The notes under the pieces are model-generated. The model was given only the letters and a program-made list of their open reading frames with translations. It did not search any database and was not told the DNA's origin. A program made the translations under genes and the position numbers. From Desulfobacca acetoxidans (GTDB lineage Bacteria; Desulfobacterota; Desulfobaccia; Desulfobaccales; 0-14-0-80-60-11), in contig DZCR01000187.1 of the NCBI GenBank assembly GCA_022736495.1, positions 1 through 5,908 on the forward strand: a stretch of 5,908 bases of DNA, given 5' to 3'. Below are positions 1 to 5,702 of the stretch, piece by piece (the stretch's first letter is position 1; each line of letters opens with the position of its first letter).

Positions 1-206
1 CGGCCGGGGCCTTAAGCCCCGTAATTATTACGGCCAACCCGCCCCGGCGCCGGGCGTTAAGAACCTGACTGGCCGGGAAGCCGGTGACAATTAACTAACG
101 CTTAAACCGGCGTTTAAGAGAACTGATGGGCGGTTGGTATTAACCCGGAGGCGGAGCTCTTGATAAAACGTGCCTATCAAACCGCACCGAAAAATTGTCT
201 CGGGTA
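1..206. other. Upstream region without a convincing gene
   Basis: No recognisable protein or RNA gene is visible here. Frame 2 of the + strand is open from the window edge to a TAA at 92-94 (30 residues, ending LTGREAGDN). It could be the 3' end of a gene that starts outside the window, but another frame is also open for about 20 codons, so this is not decisive. Small structures are present: GGGGC/GCCCC (6-10 with 16-20), the near-palindrome CGTAAT-T-ATTACG (20-32), the 7-bp hairpin at 101-118, and the inverted half-sites TTGATA (160-165) and TATCAA (175-180). None is followed by a U-rich run. The region is best called intergenic. Confidence 0.5.
101..118. repeat. Perfect 7-bp hairpin CTTAAAC-CGGC-GTTTAAG
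   Basis: CTTAAAC (101-107) and GTTTAAG (112-118) are perfect reverse complements around a CGGC tetraloop. The hairpin starts 7 nt after the TAA (92-94) of a frame open from the window edge, which is where a terminator or mRNA-end hairpin could sit. It has no T-tract on either side, so an intrinsic terminator is not supported. Confidence 0.4.
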
Positions 207-234
207 TTTACAAACCAGGATATGGTGGTAAAAT
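207..234 (+). promoter_or_regulatory. Candidate sigma70 promoter of the tRNA pair
   Basis: TTTACA (207-212, 5 of 6 to TTGACA) and TAAAAT (229-234, 5 of 6 to TATAAT) are separated by 16 bp. Transcription would start near 241, giving a leader of about 100 nt before tRNA-Val. No better pair is visible between here and 339. The leader contains the 10-bp palindrome GAGCATGCTC (305-314). The assignment rests on consensus match and position only. Confidence 0.45.
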
Positions 235-338
235 ATTGCCGTGACCCAGCGAGATGGCGTTACAGGAAAAGAGTTCAGTTTTTTCGCACCCTGGGTACCA
301 GCGGGAGCATGCTCACCAAAGCTCTTGAAATAGTAGGC

Positions 339-414
339 GGGCGGATAGCTCAGTTGGGAGAGCATCGGCCTTACAAGCCGGGGGTCACAGGTTCGAGCCC
401 TGTTCCGCCTACCA
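339..414 (+). tRNA. tRNA-Val (anticodon TAC)
   Basis: The full cloverleaf can be folded by eye. The acceptor is GGGCGGA (339-345) with TCCGCCT (404-410), including a G1:U72 wobble. The D stem is GCTC/GAGC (348-351, 360-363). The anticodon stem is TCGGC/GCCGG around loop CTTACAA (370-376), with anticodon TAC at 372-374 reading GTA and other valine codons. The T stem is ACAGG/CCTGT with loop TTCGAGC. The discriminator is A411 and CCA is encoded (412-414). Length is 76 nt. It is 7 nt from tRNA-Asp and shares its terminator, so the two are very likely co-transcribed. Confidence 0.97.
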
Positions 415-421
415 GCCCTGC

Positions 422-498
<77 letters not shown>

Positions 499-511
499 TA
501 ATGAAAACAAT

Positions 512-547
512 GGGTTAGCTCTATCGGGCTAACCCTTATTTTATTTC
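512..547 (+). terminator. Intrinsic terminator of the tRNA operon
   Basis: GGGTTAGC (512-519) pairs perfectly with GCTAACCC (528-535) across an 8-nt loop, and TTATTTTATTT follows directly. Stem, spacing from the tRNA-Asp 3' end and T-rich tail are those of a Rho-independent terminator on the + strand. Confidence 0.9.
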
Positions 548-690
548 TTCCCACCCTATTTCCAACCTACAAGTTCAGCACGGACATTTGGGAGGGGGAG
601 AGTTCATACCATTCTTGGGGGACCGGATGGATTCAATGGTTACCCCATCAAATCCTCCAATACCACTGTTGGCACGGACTCGCTCCCAAG

Positions 691-1007
691 CCAGAGCCTG
701 GCTTGCCCTCGAAACTTTCCCGGTTGCAATGGAATCAGGGCCGCAGGCCCAAGCAGGGGGCGAAGTTCCGGTTCTATGTACTGTATGATCGGGTCTTTCG
801 GTGAGATGTACTGGAGACCGCTTTTTCCGTAGCGGAACTCTTGCTCAAGCGGTTTTCCCTGTTTTAATGAAAATACGATCACAGTCTGGCTCCGAGGGGG
901 TTAGCCGCTTCCTTGCTGCTATGGGCAGGTCCGACTCCCGGCCAGGACAGGGAAACAGATTATGGATTCCCTGCCCGCCTTGCCGGGTCTCCCAGATTCT
1001 CCGGTGA
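691..1007 (+). pseudogene. Relic of a group II intron reverse transcriptase (N-terminal part)
   Basis: In + frame 1, positions 703-822 read LPSKLSRLQ, a short degenerate stretch, then KFRFYVLYDRVFR, a TGA stop at 802-804, and DVLETA. This closely resembles the N-terminal signature of many bacterial group II intron maturase/RTs (P-x-K-v-x-x-LQ ... fRFYxLYDkvYRxDvLxxA). Shifted to frame 0, positions 894-977 read EGVSRFLAAMGR then RPGQGNRLWIPCP. That could correspond to the following part of the RT (FL ... RP ... VWIPKP), but this second match is weaker. In-frame stops, at least one frameshift, no start with a ribosome binding site, and no fingers/palm motif such as YADD show it is dead. No intron domain V was found. 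The match is from memory of the family, not from an alignment. Confidence 0.45.
948..973 (-). repeat. Inverted repeat downstream of cydB
   Basis: CAGGGAA (948-954) and TTCCCTG (967-973) form a perfect 7-bp stem with a 12-nt loop. It is the strongest stem between the cydB stop and the tRNA terminator. It could stabilise the 3' end of the cydAB transcript, but no T-tract follows on either strand. It also overlaps the RT relic, so chance is possible. Confidence 0.3.
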
Positions 1008-1085
1008 TCCCTTGATACAAACCGCCTCCCACCACCCCGGACGGCCGGACGTAACGCTCCTGTTATCCCCTATAAGCCTATTCGA

Positions 1086-2111
1086 TTAATACCCCTCCTC
1101 CTTGGCCAGGTCTTCGGGCTCCACCTTGTCCTTGAAGAGGAAGTGGACCCAGACCTGGTAAGCGATGACCAGGGGCACAAAGGTCAGGGCCACGCCCAAC
1201 ATGATCTTCAGGGTTAGGGGTGAAGAGGACGAGTTAAATGCCGTCAGGCTGTAGGCTGGGTTAAGGCTGGATTTGAGCAGGTCGGGAAACAGCCCCACCA
1301 CCCCGAACAGGGTAATCCCCACGATGGTCAGGCTGGACGCAAACCAGGCTTTCCACCATTGTTCCCGCTTGATGAAGGCCCGCATAGCGATCAAAGCCGT
1401 CACCGCCACTACCGGGATAAGGAGCAGCACCGGGCGGGCGGCATAATTATCAAAAAGTGAGGTCCATGTCACGGTGGCCAACAGAAAGAGCCCGGCCATG
1501 ATTAAGAGGGCCACCCAGGCTTTTGCCGCCAGGTTCGCGGCCCGCCGCTGGAGATCGCCGTGGGATTTGATGGCCAGCCAGAGGGAGCCGTGGACTATGA
1601 AGAGCAGCACAAACAGGATGCCCCCGGCCAGGCCGTAAGGGTTGAGCAGGGTAAACAGGGTCCCATGATAGATGCCTTCGGCGTCGATGGGGATCCCCTT
1701 AAAGAGGTTGGCAAAGGCGACCCCCAGAAGCAGGGCCGGTAAGAAGCTACCGAGGAAAAAGCCCATATCCCACAGACGCCGCCAGCGAGGATCGTTGACC
1801 TGGCCCCGGAAGGCAATGGAGACACCCCTTAAAATCAGGGCAAAGAGAATAAGCATCAGGGCAGAATAGAGACCGCTGAACATGACGGCATAGGTGGCGG
1901 GGAAGGCCGCAAAGGTTACCCCGCCGGCAGTGATGAGCCAGACTTCATTGCCATCCCAAAACGGCCCCAAGGCCCGGTAGATAACCCGCCGGTCAGTATC
2001 GTCTTTGGCCAGAAAAGGCATCAAGGTCCCCATTCCCAGGTCAAAGCCGTCCAGCATAAAGTAAACAGCCCATAAGACGCCCCAGAGTACAAACCAGATA
2101 ATCGGCAACAT
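1086..2111 (-). CDS. cydB: Cytochrome bd quinol oxidase subunit II (CydB)
   Basis: Integral membrane subunit II of cytochrome bd, which with CydA oxidises quinol and reduces O2 to water. It does not hold the catalytic haems but forms a heterodimer with CydA. The product is 341 residues, close to usual family length, and strongly hydrophobic with about eight membrane helices. Family signatures are FMLDGFDLGMGTL (18-30), GPFWDGNEVWLITAGG (49-64), the FSGLYSA segment, NPYGLAGG, and SSSPLTLKIML near the C-terminus, all aligning with E. coli CydB. A much longer in-frame ATG exists at 2342, but those extra 77 codons lie inside cydA and are not protein-like. The ATG at 2111-2109 begins the conserved N-terminus and has GGGGGAGG (2126-2119) 7 nt upstream. 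The ATG overlaps the cydA stop as TAATG, implying translational coupling and equal subunit supply. Confidence 0.96.
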   Translation of the reverse strand: MLPIIWFVLWGVLWAVYFMLDGFDLGMGTLMPFLAKDDTDRRVIYRALGPFWDGNEVWLITAGGVTFAAFPATYAVMFSGLYSALMLILFALILRGVSIAFRGQVNDPRWRRLWDMGFFLGSFLPALLLGVAFANLFKGIPIDAEGIYHGTLFTLLNPYGLAGGILFVLLFIVHGSLWLAIKSHGDLQRRAANLAAKAWVALLIMAGLFLLATVTWTSLFDNYAARPVLLLIPVVAVTALIAMRAFIKREQWWKAWFASSLTIVGITLFGVVGLFPDLLKSSLNPAYSLTAFNSSSSPLTLKIMLGVALTFVPLVIAYQVWVHFLFKDKVEPEDLAKEEGY

Positions 2112-3445
2112 TAAGAAACCTCCCCCGCAGTGGTGACGGCCGGCGCCGGTTCCGGCCCTTGTTTGGCAAATTTGACCATCAGATAAAACGCCACCGCGCC
2201 CAACAGCGAATAGACCAGGATAAAGGCCGCCAGGCTCGCCCAAACCTGGGAGGCGGCTATGGGAGATACGGCATCGGAGGTACGCATCAGGCCGTAGACA
2301 ATCCAAGGCTGCCGGCCCACTTCCGCCACCATCCAGCCGCACTGTATGGCGATATACGGCAGCGGGATGGCATAGAGCATCAGCTTGAGATAGCCGGGAC
2401 TGGCCTCCAGGTTTTTACGCTTAAACCAGCCCACTACCGTGAGCAACACAAACAGAAACCCCAGGCCCACCATCAGCCGGAAAGCGACGAAGGTCAAGGC
2501 CACCGGTGGCCGGTCATTCTTGGGAAAATCCTTAAGGCCTTTGACCACGGCATGGGGGTCGCGATAGGCCAACATGCTCAAGCCATTGGGGATGCGGCCG
2601 ACCTCCATCAGGTTCTTCTCGTGGGCCGGGTCGGGAATCAGAAACAGGTACATGGGGGCCCCGGCCTGGGTATCCCACAGGGATTCCATGGCCGCCAGCT
2701 TGGTAGGTTGAATTCTGGCCACCTCAGCGCCGTGCAGGTCTCCCTGGACGATCTCCACCAGGGAGAAGATCAGGGCAAATCCCAGGGCCAGGCGGAAGGA
2801 CTTGGTGAAAAAGGCCGTATGCTGCCGCCGCAGCAGGTGATAGGCGCTGATCCCCATAACGAAGAAGCCCGCCAGAATATAAGCGCCGCTCACGGTATGC
2901 AGAAACTGTTGGAAGGCAAATCTCTGGGTAACCACGGCCAGAAAGTCCTGCATTTCGGCCCGCCCGTTGCGCAGGACATAACCCACCGGATGCTGCATCC
3001 AGGAATTGGCGATGAGAATCCACACGGCCGATAGGTTGGAGGCAAAAGCGACCAGCCAGATGCAGACGGCGTGGAAGCGAGGGGAGAGGCGATTCCAGCC
3101 GAAGGCCCAAACCGCTATGAACGTGGACTCCAGGAAAAACGCCAGGGTGGCCTCAATGGCTAACAGCGACCCGAAGACATCTCCCACGTACCGGGAGTAG
3201 CGGGACCAGTTGGTACCGAATTGAAATTCCAGGGTAATCCCGGTCACCACCCCCACGGCAAAATTCACCAGGAAGATTTTGCCCCAAAATTTGGCCATGC
3301 GCCGGTAATCTTCGTCGCCGGTCCGGACATAAATGGTTTCCATAATGGCGATGAGGATGGACAGGCCCAGGGTAAGGGGCACAAACAGAAAGTGGAAAAA
3401 GGTGGCCGCCGCAAACTGCAGGCGAGACAGCATCAGAACGTCCAT
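2111..3445 (-). CDS. cydA: Cytochrome bd quinol oxidase subunit I (CydA)
   Basis: Catalytic subunit of cytochrome bd, a high-affinity, non-proton-pumping terminal oxidase of the cytoplasmic membrane that oxidises quinol and reduces O2. Length is 444 residues, shorter than E. coli CydA (about 520) because the periplasmic Q-loop (about 235-315) is of the short type. Residues matching known ligands are visible: H18 and E98 (haem d), H183 and M325 (haem b558), E375 within GWMVAEVGRQPW (haem b595), E106 of the oxygen-site/proton path, and K249/E254 in KLAAME of the Q-loop for quinol binding. EFQFGTNW (73-80) and the signature GRQPW (377-381) are intact. About nine membrane helices. The start fits the family N-terminus (LSRLQFAAATFFHFLFVPL). 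The ribosome binding site GAGGGAGG (3465-3458) is 12 nt from the ATG, slightly long. First gene of the cydAB unit; the role is likely respiration at low O2 or oxygen protection. Confidence 0.97.
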   Translation of the reverse strand: MDVLMLSRLQFAAATFFHFLFVPLTLGLSILIAIMETIYVRTGDEDYRRMAKFWGKIFLVNFAVGVVTGITLEFQFGTNWSRYSRYVGDVFGSLLAIEATLAFFLESTFIAVWAFGWNRLSPRFHAVCIWLVAFASNLSAVWILIANSWMQHPVGYVLRNGRAEMQDFLAVVTQRFAFQQFLHTVSGAYILAGFFVMGISAYHLLRRQHTAFFTKSFRLALGFALIFSLVEIVQGDLHGAEVARIQPTKLAAMESLWDTQAGAPMYLFLIPDPAHEKNLMEVGRIPNGLSMLAYRDPHAVVKGLKDFPKNDRPPVALTFVAFRLMVGLGFLFVLLTVVGWFKRKNLEASPGYLKLMLYAIPLPYIAIQCGWMVAEVGRQPWIVYGLMRTSDAVSPIAASQVWASLAAFILVYSLLGAVAFYLMVKFAKQGPEPAPAVTTAGEVS

Positions 3446-3447
3446 GG

Positions 3448-3459
3448 GGTATCGATACC
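3448..3459. repeat. 12-bp perfect palindrome between the cydA ribosome binding site and start
   Basis: GGTATCGATACC is its own reverse complement. In the cydA mRNA it begins within the last bases of the GAGGGAGG ribosome binding site and ends 2 nt before the ATG. As RNA it could fold as GGTA-TCGA-TACC, which would shorten the effective 12-nt spacing or mask the site. As DNA it could bind a dimeric regulator. Function is inferred; the palindrome itself is certain. Confidence 0.5.
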
Positions 3460-3549
3460 TCCCTCTTCTTCAGTTGGTCGCCGATTCCCGAAGACCGCTG
3501 CGCCTGAAGTCCGGCCTTGGGAAGGTGCACATTCCCGTCTAACTTCTAC

Positions 3550-3578
3550 TATTTAGGAATAATTATTATCTCTGTCAA
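3550..3578 (-). promoter_or_regulatory. Candidate cydAB promoter
   Basis: On the minus strand a perfect TTGACA (3578-3573) is followed after 17 bp by TAAATA (3555-3550), a weak -10 box. The start site would be near 3543, giving a leader of about 98 nt to the cydA ATG. It sits in a markedly AT-rich island (about 3541-3625) just after the stop codon of the HAT gene. This argues that cydAB has its own promoter rather than depending on HAT transcription. The spacer contains AATAATTATT (3558-3567), a perfect 10-bp palindrome. The weak -10 suggests that an activator may be needed. Confidence 0.5.
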
Positions 3579-3620
3579 GAACTATAATATATATCTCATT
3601 AATTTTGCCATATTGTCTGG

Positions 3621-4439
3621 TTATTTCACGCATTTTTTCCCTTTGCGAATCTCCACCGGCAGGCCCACTCCGGCGTTAAGGCGTTGGGCCGCATTAACCA
3701 TGGCGCAGGCGATCTCGAGAAAACCGTGGCTGCCCACCAGAGCCAGGAATTCTCCGGGAGCCACATCGGTATAAGTCCGAGCCAGACCGCGGATCGCGAC
3801 AGGGCCGACCTTAAAACTTGGGTTCTGCTCCCCCAACCAGGCTGCCAACTCGCCGGCGGGGATATTGCTGACCAGGTTGCCAAACCGGTCCACGTGAATG
3901 ATCTCCCCCAGGATGGCTGCAGGACCGAACTGCGGTTCGGGCAGGTCCAGGGCAACGGGATCGGTGATCCGGGGACCGAACCGACTCAGGTTCACCCCTA
4001 GAGAGAGGTGGGCCGCTACCGGGGCGAAGATATCCCGACCGTGAAAGGTGGGCGAGACCTGGGGACGGAAATAGACCGGATTTTCTAAAGAAACGATATT
4101 CAAGGCGGAAGCCTGGCGAAAGACCAGGTGGAAGAGGCCATTGTCCGGCCCTACCCAGAAGTGTCCTTGGCAGTGGGCAGCCAGGGCGCGGCGGGGACTG
4201 CCCACCCCCGGATCCACCACGGCCAGATGAATGGTGCCCGGAGGAAAATAGGGCGTAGCAGCCGCCAGATGCAGGGCTCCGGTGCGAACATCCTGCGGAG
4301 GAACATGGTGGGTGAGGTCAACCAGTACGATCTCTGGGTTGAGGCTCAGCATGACGCCCTTCATGGACGCCACATACGTGTCTAGGGTGCTGAAATCGGT
4401 GAGCAGGGTGATGAGGGTTCGGGGACGGATGGATTTCAC
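3621..4439 (-). CDS. SAM hydroxide adenosyltransferase (S-adenosylmethionine hydrolase, DUF62/SAM_HAT family)
   Basis: Cytosolic enzyme family that cleaves S-adenosylmethionine with water (hydroxide) to adenosine and methionine; it is related to SAM fluorinases and chlorinases. From the chosen GTG start the product is 272 residues, near family length. Visible are ITLLTDF with the ribose-contacting Asp, VVDPGVGSPRR, VGPDNGLF, TFHGRDIF and the C-terminal-domain motif HVDRFGNLVSNI. The family's water-activating triad Asp-Arg-His is present as D of VVDPGVG, the Arg seven residues on, and H of TFHGRD. The frame stays open to an ATG at 4496-4494, but that ATG lies inside the neighbouring insertion sequence and has no ribosome binding site. 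GTG at 4439 gives the normal N-terminus (MKSIRPRTLITLLTDF). It is preceded by GGTGATC (4448-4442), complementary to the 16S rRNA 3' tail GAUCACC with correct spacing. Its upstream region is interrupted by IS630 50 bp before the start, so expression may be altered. Confidence 0.92.
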   Translation of the reverse strand: MKSIRPRTLITLLTDFSTLDTYVASMKGVMLSLNPEIVLVDLTHHVPPQDVRTGALHLAAATPYFPPGTIHLAVVDPGVGSPRRALAAHCQGHFWVGPDNGLFHLVFRQASALNIVSLENPVYFRPQVSPTFHGRDIFAPVAAHLSLGVNLSRFGPRITDPVALDLPEPQFGPAAILGEIIHVDRFGNLVSNIPAGELAAWLGEQNPSFKVGPVAIRGLARTYTDVAPGEFLALVGSHGFLEIACAMVNAAQRLNAGVGLPVEIRKGKKCVK

Positions 4440-4489
4440 AAGATCACCAGTCAGTGTCGGAAAGAGGCCGGACAACTCCCTATAAGCTA

Positions 4490-4514
4490 GTACCATGTAA
4501 CATTACATATTTCG
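4490..4514 (+). repeat. Left terminal inverted repeat of the IS630 element
   Basis: Begins GTACCATGTAACA and ends TTTCG. It matches the right end (5676-5700, reversed) at 18 of 25 positions. The one mismatch in the outer 13 (C here, T in the right repeat) creates an outward-facing ATG at 4496-4494, in frame with the HAT gene. The transposase -35 box lies within this repeat. Confidence 0.9.
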
Positions 4515-4530
4515 CTTAATGCGGTATAAT
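4502..4530 (+). promoter_or_regulatory. Transposase promoter
   Basis: ATTACA (4502-4507, 4 of 6 to TTGACA) and a perfect TATAAT (4525-4530) are 17 bp apart, pointing into the transposase gene. The -35 lies in the left terminal repeat, so transposase bound at the end could repress its own gene, as is common for insertion sequences. Confidence 0.65.
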
Positions 4531-4560
4531 AGGCAAATGCCAAAGGGGGAGGGATTTGCC

Positions 4561-5686
4561 ATGAAACCGCGATACCGTGTGACGTTAACCGAGCAAGAAC
4601 GTCAGGAACTCGAGGCCTTGAAAACGGCTCGGACCAGTGCGAAACGGTTCCTTTACGCACGCGCTTTACTCCTGTGTGACGCAGGAACGCAGGGGCCTGC
4701 CTGGACTGTAGCAGATGTTGCTGAAGCTCTGGGCGTTACGCCTCGCACCATCGAACACCTGAAAAAGCGTTTCGTTGAAGAGGGGCTGGCGGCGGCGCTG
4801 GCGCGGAAACAGCCGGAAAAGCCGGGACGCCAGGTTACTTTCGATGGGGCTTTCGAGGCCCATCTGATTGCCTTGGCCTGCTCGGAAACGCCGGAGGCTC
4901 GGCGGCGATGGACCGTGCGCTTGCTGGCGAAGAAGGCAGTCGAATTGCACTTGGCTCGGAGTGTCTCGCATATGACCGTGCAGCGCCTACTTAAAAAAAC
5001 GAACTTAAGCCTCATCTCCGGAAGTACTGGAAAATCCCGCCGGCGGGGAGCGCCGCGTTCGTAGCTCATATGGAAGATGTTCTTCAGGTCTATCATTTGC
5101 CTTACGATCCCGCCTACCCGCAGGTCTGTATGGATGAAACCTGTAAACAGTTAATCGGAGAAGTCCAGGCCCCCATGGCTTGTGCGTCGGGAAGATCGGC
5201 GCGGGTCGACCATGAATACGTCCGCAACGAAGTGGCCCAAATCTTTCTCGAAGCGGAACCGTTGACCGGCAAGCGGCATGTGGCGGCCATGGAGCGTAGA
5301 ACGAGAAAAGACTGGGCCTGGTGGATCAAGGGCAGCTCGATGAGCGCTATCCGAACGCCGTCCGGGTGCGCTTGGTCCTGGATAACTTGAACACACACGG
5401 TCTTGCCTCCCTCTATGAAACGTTTGAACCTCAGAGCCTGGCGTTTGGCAGAGCGCATCGAGTTTCATTACACCCCAAAGCATGGCAGTTGGCTCAACAT
5501 GGCTGAGATCGAGTTAAGCGCCCTTAATGGACAATGCTTGGATCGGCGAATCCCCATCTTGAAACGTTGCGAAACCACATGGCCGTCTGGGTGAATGACC
5601 GGAACAATCGGCAATCAAAAATAAATTGGCGTTTCTCTACAACTGATGCCAGGATAAAGCTGAAGCGCCTTTATCCGAAACTATAA
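4561..5686 (+). pseudogene. IS630-family transposase, spread over several frames
   Basis: DDE transposase that would cut and join the IS ends. An ATG at 4519 is also in frame, but the ATG at 4561 has GGGGGAGGG (4545-4553) 7 nt upstream and is chosen. Frame 1 (4561 to the A7 run at 4993-4999) encodes 146 residues with an HTH (about 48-76, TVADVAEALGVTPRTIEHLKKRF) and a second helical domain (116-146). If the shift fails, translation ends at TAG 5062-5064. Frame 0 continues as NELKPHLRKYWKIP to DWAWWIKG, with the first catalytic Asp in CMDETCKQ (codon 5133-5135). A one-base loss near 5331-5333 moves to frame 2 (QLDERYP, second Asp in LVLDNLNTH, 5381-5383). A one-base gain near 5428-5437 returns to frame 0 (FHYTPKHGSWLNMAE, Glu 5505-5507). 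A one-base loss near 5555-5558 leads to LETLRNHMAVW and KRLYPKL, stop TAA 5684-5686. Catalytic codons survive but three shifts are clear decay. Confidence 0.9.
4990..5003 (+). other. A7 slippery run at the transposase frame change
   Basis: Zero-frame codons are CTT AAA AAA ACG. The continuing transposase frame needs AAC GAA, reached by slipping back one base on the seven A residues (4993-4999) or by adding one A to the transcript. The site separates the DNA-binding part from the catalytic part, where some IS630 members are known to use -1 frameshifting or transcriptional slippage. Unlike the three later shifts it lies in a homopolymer, so it may be programmed. A plain one-base deletion in this copy is the alternative. 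Confidence 0.5.
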
Positions 5687-5700
5687 TTGTTACATAGTAC
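5676..5700 (-). repeat. Right terminal inverted repeat of the IS630 element
   Basis: Read inward from 5700 it starts GTACTATGTAACA, and TTTCG recurs at its inner end, pairing with 4490-4514. The transposase stop codon (5684-5686) lies within it, as in compact insertion sequences. TA at 5701-5702 follows. Confidence 0.9.
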
Positions 5701-5702
5701 TA

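Larger units (their letters stand above)
548..1085. other. Gene-free interval between the tRNA terminator and cydB
   Basis: No intact gene is seen on either strand in these 538 bases. The short open frames here lack ribosome binding sites, and only one stretch resembles a protein family: the reverse transcriptase relic annotated separately. Downstream of cydB (minus strand) there is no cydX-like small ORF; no ATG follows the cydB stop closely. The inverted repeat CAGGGAA (948-954) / TTCCCTG (967-973) with a 12-nt loop lies about 113 nt past the cydB stop. It has no T-tract, so the cydAB terminator is not identified. Confidence 0.6.
4490..5700 (+). mobile_element. IS630-family insertion sequence, 1211 bp, decayed
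   Basis: The element is bounded by TA at 4488-4489 and TA at 5701-5702, the TA target duplication typical of the IS630/Tc1-mariner superfamily. The left flank reads CTAG across the junction, a context often associated with IS630. The termini are inverted repeats of 25 bp with 18 matches, 12 of the outer 13 identical. Inside is one transposase of the IS630 DDE type, running left to right, with promoter and ribosome binding site. The transposase reading frame changes four times, so this copy is probably inactive unless helped in trans. It has landed 50 bp upstream of the HAT start codon, in divergent orientation to that gene. Removing the element and one TA gives a continuous pre-insertion sequence. 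Confidence 0.92.

Noticed and set aside
640..882. 80-residue minus-strand frame in the gap before cydB
   Set aside because: No ribosome binding site and no recognised motif. The opposite strand in the same stretch carries the more recognisable RT-like signature.
588..1007. Two + strand open frames as intact small genes
   Set aside because: 588-788 is not in the RT-like frame and looks unlike a protein. 801-1007 starts in the relic without a ribosome binding site and is at most a decayed segment.
1000..1085. cydX small subunit gene after cydB
   Set aside because: No short ORF with a Met-Trp-Tyr type start or a single hydrophobic helix follows the cydB stop on the minus strand.
2112..2342. 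N-terminal 77-codon extension of CydB
   Set aside because: Lies wholly inside cydA in another frame. The CydB family begins at the MLPIIWFVLWG methionine, which has a strong ribosome binding site.
2159..3034. 291-residue + strand open frame opposite cydA
   Set aside because: Antisense shadow of a clearly real membrane protein gene. The composition is rich in His, Gln and Gly without family motifs, and there is no start signal.
3583..3588. Perfect TATAAT on the + strand near cydA
   Set aside because: No -35 match at suitable spacing (TAATTA at 17 bp) and no + strand gene downstream; expected by chance in an AT-rich island.
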